From Candidatus Scalindua sp. (lineage in GTDB: Bacteria > Planctomycetota > Brocadiia > Brocadiales > Scalinduaceae), in contig JAIQZR010000013.1 in the NCBI GenBank assembly GCA_021777035.1, positions 1 through 44,480 on the forward strand: 44,480 bases of DNA, in the 5' to 3' direction. Made by a program: the position numbers and the translations under genes. Every line of letters begins with the position of its first letter. Position 1 is the first letter of the stretch. Shown here piece after piece: positions 17,187 to 24,607 of the stretch. The notes beneath the pieces were generated by a model. The model searched no databases and was not told the DNA's origin. It worked only from the letters and a program-made list of their open reading frames with translations.

Positions 17187-18215
17187 TCAAAGTTTTCCAA
17201 TTGCCTTTAAAAGTTCTTTTATCCTGTGTACATAGGTGTGCTTGTCCAGAACCTCGCGGTGTCCTTTTTGTGCTATTTTCTGGCGTTCCTGAGGGTGGTT
17301 TAAATAATATTTTACCATCTCTTTTACCTCATGGATTTTCTTAAAGCAAACCAGATGTTCACCCGATTTTAAAAGTGATAATACATCTCTTTTTCCATCT
17401 ACTATTTGAAAACTTCCGCAGCCCAGCGTTTCAAATACCCTGGGACTCGCCTGATAGACTTTTTCTTCTTTAATGTTTTCGCCATAATTCCCCATATAGT
17501 TAACCACTATCTTTGATGCGTTGTATATCTTAATCCATATATCCGGAGTGACAGAACCTCCCTTTATATACTTTTTTAATGGAGAATTGGCATCAAGCTT
17601 TTCCCATCCCGGTCCCCATATGCCTAAATCAAAGTCTATGAGTGTCTCGAACAGTTTAACTCTTTCAGGATACATGGAGCCCACAAAGCTTACGTCGCTA
17701 CCGTATTTTTCTTTCTCTTCTTCTGTCAGTTTTTGTGGTTTATGGATATCAGGATCGCATGCCGCGTTTAGCCACATACCACCCTTGTTTCCGTGTTCTG
17801 CGTGAACTTCAAGCGCATCCGTACTCTGGGCAAAGAAGTAGTCATATGGAGGCACAGCCTTTATTGCCGCTTCAAGCGCTCCCGGTTCTCCAGGGAAATC
17901 TATCAGCCAGTTTATGGTGGTAACATTAAAACGTTCTTTTATCTCAGCAATTGTTTCAGTATAATACGAGCCACCCCAGTTACCCAGAAATATATCAGGC
18001 CTGAAGTGGTCTATTCGTTTTATCAGTCCTTGATTAAGTCTGTTCATATCCCAGCGTCGAAGAAGGGGTATTCTATCACTTATTCTATAGGGAATGATGT
18101 GCTGTCTATAGTCATATGTTTCCAGTTCATATCCCAGTTGTAGTATTGCCCTCTCTACATATTCAGTAATAGCCATGAAATTAGGATTATGATACCCGGA
18201 ATATAATATCTTCAT
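17187..18215 (-). CDS. CgeB-like glycosyltransferase
   Basis: A 342-aa GT-B-type protein similar to the CgeB/'spore maturation protein' glycosyltransferase group. Typical pieces are an opening MKILYSG, NWGGSYYTETI (79-89), DVSFVGSMYPER (174-185) and WGPGW (202-206). The C-terminal donor domain contains SPRVFETLGCGSFQIVD and the ending HTYVHRIKELL. The family normally modifies surface or spore glycans. It is transcribed against the GT4 gene, with 67 bases between the stops. The start codon ATG lies 37 bases from a truncated copy of the inverted-repeat element, so its upstream region has been hit by mobile DNA and its promoter may be affected. Confidence 0.8.
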   Translation of the reverse strand: MKILYSGYHNPNFMAITEYVERAILQLGYELETYDYRQHIIPYRISDRIPLLRRWDMNRLNQGLIKRIDHFRPDIFLGNWGGSYYTETIAEIKERFNVTTINWLIDFPGEPGALEAAIKAVPPYDYFFAQSTDALEVHAEHGNKGGMWLNAACDPDIHKPQKLTEEEKEKYGSDVSFVGSMYPERVKLFETLIDFDLGIWGPGWEKLDANSPLKKYIKGGSVTPDIWIKIYNASKIVVNYMGNYGENIKEEKVYQASPRVFETLGCGSFQIVDGKRDVLSLLKSGEHLVCFKKIHEVKEMVKYYLNHPQERQKIAQKGHREVLDKHTYVHRIKELLKAIGKL

Positions 18216-18252
18216 TTTGATTTAATAATAAACTCTTGGATTCCTTCAGTAG

Positions 18253-18340
18253 TGTCCGGTTAGGTTTTTGCAAGTACGGCTTTTTTGTACCCGAACCGTC
18301 AACAGAGACGTAGGGCGAGGCTTTAGCCTTGCAATTTATG
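18253..18340 (-). repeat. Truncated inverted copy of MITE-like element 1
   Basis: About 88 bases beginning GTGTCCGGTTAGG match the reverse complement of 13221-13307 with few mismatches, including the terminal repeat and the CGTAGGGC arm. The match ends abruptly after ATTTATG, so the other half of the element is missing. It lies between the start of the CgeB-like gene and the start of the flippase gene. It proves that the element is dispersed in this genome. Confidence 0.8.
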
Positions 18341-18423
18341 CCATAACGGATATATTCTTTATCATTTACCGTTAGATATTTCAACAAAAATGAGTTTTTC
18401 CAATCCTATAAAGGATAACCATC

Positions 18424-20019
18424 TTGGCTGAAGCCACTTCTAAAAAGCTTATCAAAAATACGATTTTTACTTCAGTAGGGAGTTTTTGGGGTTATTTCCT
18501 GAGCTTCCTTATTACACCATATATCGTTCATAAAATTGGCGTTGAAAGTTTCGGGGTATGGGCAATTGCAAATACCGCCATTCACTTTTTTCTGTTTCTG
18601 GATCTTGGAATTGGTTCCTCTTTCGTCAAATATATTGCTGAGTACAACACTAAAAAAGACTATAAGATGGTTAACGAGGTTATTAATACGGGTCTCATCT
18701 TCTCACTATTTTTTTGTATTTTTGTATTTTTAATTTCGATGTTGTTAAAGAATTTTGTAATGACACTTTTAAAGTTTTCTCCTGAACTTTATGGTGATGT
18801 TTTAATTGCCTTTCTGGGTGTATTAGCGGTGTTTATTATAAATTATGTTTTTACCGTATTTAAGTCAACTTTGTACGGTTTGCAAAGGATGGACATAGTA
18901 AATATAATTTATGTAATAGTATCAATACCGGGTACAGTTGGTTTGGTCTTGTTTTTGAGTTTTGGTTTTGGACTGAAGGGCCTTATATACAACAGTATTA
19001 TCGTTGCGGTTGTTACCGTTATATCTTATGCCGTTTGTGCTTATAGACTATTGCCACAGATGGCTTTCAGCTTGAGGTTTGTTAACAGAAAGATGTTTAA
19101 AAAATTGTGGAATTTTGGATTCAAGGTACAGATAGCAGGGTTTTCCGAATTCATAAACCATTCACTTAATAAGTTATTATTGGGCTATTTCATGAATGTA
19201 ACTGTAGTGGGATTTTATCAGCTTGGTTCCAGGGTGGCGTCTACTGCCTGCAGTATTCCGTCAGCACTATTACCAGCAGTCGAACCGGCATCCTCTGAGT
19301 TAGATGCTGCTGAGGATACCAGGGCATTAAACGCTCTTTACACAAGAGGTACAAAATACACTGTTTTTCTTGCGTTTCCTCTATCATTATTCGTTATTTC
19401 AAATGCATTACCTATTATGCATTTCTGGATGGGGGAATCGGGATATGAAAAGTCTGCTATGGCAATTCAGATATTGACAATTGGTTACTCTTTCATTCTG
19501 ATAAACAGTATAGGTCGTCTGATGGCAAGGGGTATGGGTGTCCCGCAATTTGAAATGGTCTCTGCTCTGATCATTCTGGTTTTAAATATTTTGCTCAGTG
19601 TTCCCCTTATTATCTTATTTGGTTTTAACGGGGCCTTAATAGGGTCAAGTGTATCTGCGGTTATTGGCTCATTGTGCTTTATGAACAAGTTTCACAAACA
19701 TATAAAGAGAACAATAGTGTCTTTTTTAGGAGATGTGTATCTTAAACCCATAATTGCATGCATCTTTGCGCTCTTCCCATCATTGGTTATTGGTTTTTTG
19801 TTTCACATTCTGGGTTTTTCTCCTTCAGGGAGAGTGGGCTTCCTTATATATCTTGGCCTGAAGGGGTTCGTATTTTCAGGAGCATACCTGCTTTGTATTT
19901 TTGTAGTCAAATACTTCGATGAATATGATATGAATATTTTGTTTTCCACAATAAAGATGCCGTTCGACAAGTTAGTCGGGTTATTAAAAAAAGTATACTT
20001 TATAATAAGATCTGTCTAA
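18424..20019 (+). CDS. Polysaccharide/oligosaccharide flippase (Wzx/MATE-like)
   Basis: A 531-aa integral membrane protein with 12-14 predicted helices, of the polysaccharide transport (MOP) superfamily. It would flip a lipid-linked glycan across the cytoplasmic membrane. The N-terminus KLIKNTIFTSVGSFWGYFLSFL followed by VGVESFG/WAIANT is typical of the family, as is the central LWNFGFKVQIAGFSEFINHSLNKLLLGYF segment. The TTG start at 18424 is preceded by AAAGGA. It lies downstream of a truncated repeat element and upstream of the FemAB-like genes in the same direction. No polymerase (Wzy) is recognised in the window. Confidence 0.9.
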   Translation: MAEATSKKLIKNTIFTSVGSFWGYFLSFLITPYIVHKIGVESFGVWAIANTAIHFFLFLDLGIGSSFVKYIAEYNTKKDYKMVNEVINTGLIFSLFFCIFVFLISMLLKNFVMTLLKFSPELYGDVLIAFLGVLAVFIINYVFTVFKSTLYGLQRMDIVNIIYVIVSIPGTVGLVLFLSFGFGLKGLIYNSIIVAVVTVISYAVCAYRLLPQMAFSLRFVNRKMFKKLWNFGFKVQIAGFSEFINHSLNKLLLGYFMNVTVVGFYQLGSRVASTACSIPSALLPAVEPASSELDAAEDTRALNALYTRGTKYTVFLAFPLSLFVISNALPIMHFWMGESGYEKSAMAIQILTIGYSFILINSIGRLMARGMGVPQFEMVSALIILVLNILLSVPLIILFGFNGALIGSSVSAVIGSLCFMNKFHKHIKRTIVSFLGDVYLKPIIACIFALFPSLVIGFLFHILGFSPSGRVGFLIYLGLKGFVFSGAYLLCIFVVKYFDEYDMNILFSTIKMPFDKLVGLLKKVYFIIRSV

Positions 20020-20077
20020 ACGGTACTTTCAGGCATGTAAGCAATAAATAGTATAATTTAAAAATTTATTCCAAATT

Positions 20078-21076
20078 ATGCCTTCTTATACAACGAGATA
20101 TTTAACGAAAGATGAATACGAAGGTTGGGATGAACTGGTATCACAGTCACCGGCATCTAGTATATTTGATACAACATCATGGCTCAATGCCTTATCCTCT
20201 GTTTTGAATAGTGATATCAGAATCTTAGGGGTATTTAATAAGGAAGATTTAATTGGGGGTGTAGCATTTAATGCGATTAAAAGGTTTGGATTTAAGATTG
20301 CAAAGGTTCCTCCAATGAGCTTTTTCAACAGTTGTCATTATATCCATAGTGACACACTGCATAAAGATAGACTGGGGAGAAATATTCAGGATATCTTAAT
20401 GTCAATAACTGAGAGATTACAAAATGATTTTCATTATATATTGTTAGCAAACCATCCTAAGCTTAAAGATATTAGAGGTCTTATATGGAAGGGTTGGAGG
20501 CAGCATATACTTTACTCTTATAAGGTGCCACTTAGCAATATAGATTTGTCATTAATATCAGCATCGAAGAGAAGGCAGGTAAAAAAAGCACAAAAAAGAC
20601 TGATTGTAATTGAAAAAATTAAGGATGTAGCGTCCGTTTATGATATTGTAAAAGACACGTATCTCAGGCAAGGAGTAGAATGTCCGCTAGCCTTAAATGA
20701 GCTCTCTGAAATATATGAAAGAATGGGTGATAATATGATGATATATGCTGCCAGGGAACAAGGCAATGGTGATTACAAAGCAGTTATTGTCTATGTTGTT
20801 GACTATAGAGGACAGTGTGTTTACAATTTGCTAAATGGGTTTAAACCTGAGCTGCCTAATACAGGCGCCAATACCCTTTTAATATGGGAAGGGATAAAGT
20901 TATTTAAGGATAAAGGGTTTGGGTATTATGATTTGGGTGAGGCGGGAGGGTTGTCCAAGGCTAATTTTAAGGGAGAGTTTTATACTGATATAGTGCCATA
21001 TTATCTGGCATCGAAATCTAATTTCCTGTTTTCAATTGCCTGGCACCTTACTAAAGGAAAGATTGCAAGGAACTAA
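20078..21076 (+). CDS. FemAB-like GNAT-fold transferase, copy 1
   Basis: A 332-aa protein that looks like a double-GNAT FemAB/peptidoglycan-interpeptide-bridge type transferase. Such enzymes use aminoacyl-tRNA or acyl donors to modify peptidoglycan or exported glycans. Visible features are the opening PSYTTRYLTKDEYEGWDEL and FDTTSWLNAL, a central basic SKRRQVKKAQKR, and the C-terminal GYYDLGEAGGLSKANFKGEF followed by an aromatic tail, the usual FemAB end (D-x-G ... FKG). It is paralogous to the gene at 22409, and both share almost identical start regions. It is probably cytoplasmic, since no signal or helix is seen. The acceptor is unknown; the context suggests a surface polymer. Confidence 0.75.
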   Translation: MPSYTTRYLTKDEYEGWDELVSQSPASSIFDTTSWLNALSSVLNSDIRILGVFNKEDLIGGVAFNAIKRFGFKIAKVPPMSFFNSCHYIHSDTLHKDRLGRNIQDILMSITERLQNDFHYILLANHPKLKDIRGLIWKGWRQHILYSYKVPLSNIDLSLISASKRRQVKKAQKRLIVIEKIKDVASVYDIVKDTYLRQGVECPLALNELSEIYERMGDNMMIYAAREQGNGDYKAVIVYVVDYRGQCVYNLLNGFKPELPNTGANTLLIWEGIKLFKDKGFGYYDLGEAGGLSKANFKGEFYTDIVPYYLASKSNFLFSIAWHLTKGKIARN

Positions 21077-21090
21077 CAATTGTTTTAAAG

Positions 21091-22332
21091 ATGGTACGGG
21101 TTCTTGCAAAGCAAAAAAATATGGTAAAAAACAAAATACTTATTCTGGAAAATTCTCGCCAGGCGTTAGTTGTTCTTCGTTCGTTGGCAAATGCAGGATT
21201 CGATACAGTCGTCGGCTACCGTGACGAAATTAGTGATAAATTTGTGTTGTCGTCCCGGTACACTAAAGAGACATGGCTTCATCCTGATCTCAATGAAGAA
21301 GAAAAATTTATAGAAGCTTTGACCGCTTTCTTAAAAAGAAGAGGCGATATTAAATATATTTTCCCGGTAGACAATGCCATCATCAGTCTACTTACTCGTA
21401 ATTATGATCAGATAAGTTCAATCTGTGGAATCTTAATGGCAAGCCCGTTCGCAACTGAAATTTGCCTGGATAAGAGCAAAACGTACGAACTTGTATCTGG
21501 GCAAGGCATTCCCCAACCTGAAACAAGGATAGTCAGAAACTGTACAGAAATTAACTCTCAAATTGAGGATATAGGATACCCTTTTATTCTGAAACCCAGG
21601 ACATCATCTAAGGGTCTTTATGGTAAAAAGTGCATTATTTTTCATACGCCTGATGAATTTAAAAATCATTTCCCGAAATGGCCGGAGGATCATTCAGACT
21701 TATTATTACAGAAAAAGGCACTGGGTTTTCGTTATAATTGTAATTTTACGGCAATCAACGGGAAGATAGTAAGTTACTTTGAAGCTAAAACACTTAGAAC
21801 GGAAGATTATGATTACACTGGTTCAGCGGTAAATACTGTTTCAGTAAGGCCTTCAAATAAACGCAAACATTACTGTGAACTACTAACACATAAGCTTGAT
21901 TATACAGGTATTGGTATTATTCAGTTTCTTGTAGATGAAGAAGATGGCAGTCTTTACTTTCTGGAATTCAACCCGAGGATGGGCGGAAGCCATGCATTGC
22001 CATATTACTGCGGTGTTGATTTTCCAAAACAGGCAATAGACGTTCACCAGTATTTGAGTGGAGAGATCGCATCACTACCACAATATTCAAAAGATTACCG
22101 GCTTGGCATACGCATCCATTGGTTGTTTGGGGATATTACCGGCATGTTAAAAGAGCTGACGAAAAAAGAGATTTCTATTTTACAGGGGATCGGCTGGATG
22201 TTTAGAATTATAATCACCATTTTCAGGGCTTCCCACCATATAACATGGTCATGGAAGGATCCGCTTCCTACCATAGTTCTCTATAAGCAAGAGTTCTTAA
22301 ATATCGTTTTGAGGCGTATCGGTTTTAGATAA
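21091..22332 (+). CDS. ATP-grasp ligase
   Basis: A 413-aa ATP-grasp enzyme resembling the carbamoyl-phosphate-synthetase-like or biotin-carboxylase-like ligases, which activate a carboxylate and couple it to an amine. Visible features are a Rossmann-like N-terminal domain (MVKNKILILENSRQALVVLRSL), the lysine strand YPFILKPRTSSKG, the adenine-site LLLQK, and the metal-binding strand YFLEFNPRMGGSHALP. The ATG at 21091 is used; an ATG at 21121 would give a start typical of the fold. It lies 14 bases after FemAB copy 1 and 76 bases before FemAB copy 2. Bracketing by two FemAB-like genes suggests it makes a dipeptide or acyl-amino acid for them; that is inference. Confidence 0.82.
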   Translation: MVRVLAKQKNMVKNKILILENSRQALVVLRSLANAGFDTVVGYRDEISDKFVLSSRYTKETWLHPDLNEEEKFIEALTAFLKRRGDIKYIFPVDNAIISLLTRNYDQISSICGILMASPFATEICLDKSKTYELVSGQGIPQPETRIVRNCTEINSQIEDIGYPFILKPRTSSKGLYGKKCIIFHTPDEFKNHFPKWPEDHSDLLLQKKALGFRYNCNFTAINGKIVSYFEAKTLRTEDYDYTGSAVNTVSVRPSNKRKHYCELLTHKLDYTGIGIIQFLVDEEDGSLYFLEFNPRMGGSHALPYYCGVDFPKQAIDVHQYLSGEIASLPQYSKDYRLGIRIHWLFGDITGMLKELTKKEISILQGIGWMFRIIITIFRASHHITWSWKDPLPTIVLYKQEFLNIVLRRIGFR

Positions 22333-22408
22333 GCCACCTATACTAAAATTCAAAGCGTAAAAAGAGAAAGTGTAATAAATAAATATTCTAGCCAATTTCT
22401 ATTAAATT

Positions 22409-23410
22409 ATGCCTTCTTATACAACAAGATACCTTGCCGATGATGAATACAAGAAGTGGGACGCATTGGTATCGCAGTCACTGGCGTGTAATATATTTGA
22501 CACTACACTCTGGCTTGATGCCTTGTCGTCCGTACTGAGTTGTAAAATCAAAATCTTAGGGGTATTTAATAAAGATGCTCTAATCGGCGGTGTGGCGTTT
22601 GAAGCTGTTGAAAAGTTTAGGCTGAAGATTGCCAACGTTCCGCCAATCAGTTATTTCAACAGTTGCCATTATATTCCTAGAGATACACAATATAAAGAGA
22701 GCCAGAGAAGGTACATTCTTGATATTTTTACATCAATAGCTGAAAGGTTACAACGTGATTTTCATTATGTGGTAATTGCTAATCATCCTGAATTAAAGGA
22801 CATTAGAGGGTTTTTGTGGAAAGGTTGGAATCAAAACTTACTTTATTCTTACCGAACATATCTTGATAAGGTTGAGTTCTCTTTAATATCTAAACCTAAA
22901 AGGCTGCAGATAAAAAGAGCGCAAAAGAAACCAATTGTAATCGAAGTGCTCGAGGATGTGGCACCCGTATATGACGTCATAAAGCATACATACGCCAGGC
23001 AAGGTGTAACGTGTCCATTGGCTCTTGATGAAATGACTGGAATCTTTAAGAGAATAAGCAATAATATTGTAATTATTGCCGCAAAGGAAGAGAAGAATGA
23101 AGGCTATAAAGCAGTTGATATTTCTATTGTTGATTATAAGAAAAATTGCGTTTACGGTCTATTTAGTGGATTTATACCGGAAACTCCCGATCCTGGGATT
23201 AATTCTCTTTTGCAGTGGAAAGCAATAGAATATTACAAAGACAAAGGGTTCGACTTCTATGATTTTGGTCAGGCCGGAAGCCCGTCTAAGGCCAGTTTTA
23301 AAGGCCAATATGATGCTGATTTAGTACCGTTTTATCGTGTTTCAAAATCCAGTTTATCGTTTTCCATTGCCTGGCATCTTACCAAAGGCAGGATTATCCA
23401 GGTTCAATAG
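22409..23410 (+). CDS. FemAB-like GNAT-fold transferase, copy 2
   Basis: A 333-aa paralogue of the gene at 20078, alignable end to end without large gaps. Both open with MPSYTTRYL, share FDTT-WL-ALSSVL, FNSCHYI, HPELKDIRG-LWKGW and the C-terminal SFSIAWHLTKG. The conserved end is FDFYDFGQAGSPSKASFKGQY. Roughly 60% identity by eye fits an older tandem duplication with divergence of specificity. It is followed by a convergent minus-strand GNAT gene 30 bases away. Role as for copy 1: transfer of an amino acid or similar group to a surface glycan, not proven. Confidence 0.75.
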   Translation: MPSYTTRYLADDEYKKWDALVSQSLACNIFDTTLWLDALSSVLSCKIKILGVFNKDALIGGVAFEAVEKFRLKIANVPPISYFNSCHYIPRDTQYKESQRRYILDIFTSIAERLQRDFHYVVIANHPELKDIRGFLWKGWNQNLLYSYRTYLDKVEFSLISKPKRLQIKRAQKKPIVIEVLEDVAPVYDVIKHTYARQGVTCPLALDEMTGIFKRISNNIVIIAAKEEKNEGYKAVDISIVDYKKNCVYGLFSGFIPETPDPGINSLLQWKAIEYYKDKGFDFYDFGQAGSPSKASFKGQYDADLVPFYRVSKSSLSFSIAWHLTKGRIIQVQ

Positions 23411-23440
23411 GAAATTCAGGAGGGAGTTATGGTATCCTGA

Positions 23441-24547
23441 TTATATACGTTCTTTATTACCATACTCTTTCATTTTATGATAAAGACTTCTGATAAGAAG
23501 ATATATTTTTGCGGTATAGGAATTTGGTATAAAGATATCAATCTCTTTTTTTTTCTTATCTGTCAATCGGACTTTATAATCCTCTGTTCCACGCAAGAAA
23601 TCATACTCTGAACATCCGTTGTTTATTGCGTCTTCTATTACAAGGTTTGTCAGTATGTTCCCAACACGATCCTTGGACCATTCCGGATCCCATCCTCCTT
23701 GATAGTAAAAAAGTTTTTTATTATATTTGAATGTATACAATGTGGCCGCGTCCTTCCCCTGTATCTTGAGAAAGTACAGTCTCAGCATGTCGGTGTCCAG
23801 AAATATCCGTGCAATCTTTTTGTGAAATTTCCTGACGCTACTCTTAATAAAATTTCCTTTGTGTTTCACAACCATCCATCGTTTTTCATGTAGTTCGAAC
23901 AGCTTTTCCATGGCACTGTCTATTCCACTTGGATCTTTCAAGATTATTAACTCAAAACCATCATATTTCTTGTGTAAATTACGCCTCTTTCTCTTTATCG
24001 TGTTTCTTGTGTTTCCGCTCAATGAAGAATAGTAGTCTTCGATTTGGGTTGGTAACGGTATATAAGGGCAAACCTGAGATATCTCTGATTGAAATGGTCT
24101 GTTTCTCATAACCTCTCTAAGTAATTTGTTGGTTAAAGAAGAGATGGGTATGTTGCTTAAGAGGCATAAGTCCCACTTGATTTCTTGAAACAGGTAATCG
24201 ACTATTGCCTTAAGAACTTCTCTTTCTCTCTCTCTCTTTATGATGAAATCCAGATGGTCGGAGGAGATAGGCATGGTTCCCAGGAAGTGCATATATTTTA
24301 AGACTGTAATGCCGACTATCTTCTTCTTGTCCATACACAATGGTGCAATACCTATCAGGTCTCTGTTTTCGTCGTATACGGTCAGGATAAACAGGTATTT
24401 GTTTTTTTGGAAAGACTCCCACCACGTGTACATCCATTTCCAGGTAAGAAAAACAGTATCACTCCTGCTTTTTTTCAAGAGGATGGCCCAATCTTCTTTT
24501 AGTTCTGAAAACTCTTTTAGGGTATTGACTTTCTTGATAGATAGCAT
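23441..24547 (-). CDS. CelD/BcsL-like GNAT acetyltransferase
   Basis: A 368-aa protein with a GNAT domain in its C-terminal half, of the group often annotated as 'cellulose biosynthesis protein CelD' found in exopolysaccharide clusters. Features are the opening EFSELKEDWAILLKKS with FLTWKWMYTWWE, a basic RNTIKRKRRNLHKKY linker (175-190) and the acyl-CoA-like end YYQGGWDPEWSKDRVGNILTNL. The terminal EYDFLRGTEDYKVRLTD is the usual final motif. Acetylation or aminoacylation of a surface polymer is the likely role. A run of GA dinucleotides encodes the REREREVL stretch near residue 107. It ends 60 bases downstream of the minus-strand membrane phosphotransferase gene, so the two may be co-transcribed. 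Confidence 0.8.
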   Translation of the reverse strand: MLSIKKVNTLKEFSELKEDWAILLKKSRSDTVFLTWKWMYTWWESFQKNKYLFILTVYDENRDLIGIAPLCMDKKKIVGITVLKYMHFLGTMPISSDHLDFIIKREREREVLKAIVDYLFQEIKWDLCLLSNIPISSLTNKLLREVMRNRPFQSEISQVCPYIPLPTQIEDYYSSLSGNTRNTIKRKRRNLHKKYDGFELIILKDPSGIDSAMEKLFELHEKRWMVVKHKGNFIKSSVRKFHKKIARIFLDTDMLRLYFLKIQGKDAATLYTFKYNKKLFYYQGGWDPEWSKDRVGNILTNLVIEDAINNGCSEYDFLRGTEDYKVRLTDKKKKEIDIFIPNSYTAKIYLLIRSLYHKMKEYGNKERI

Positions 24548-24607
24548 TGTTGGCGAAGTAGTTATTTAAAAAAGATAAGTTTGTGGTTTATAAAACTATT
24601 GAAAAAA

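Noticed and set aside
24217-24240. CT/GA dinucleotide run as a contingency repeat
   Set aside because: The run is short, impure and in frame, encoding alternating Arg-Glu in an intact protein; phase variation cannot be argued from one sequence.
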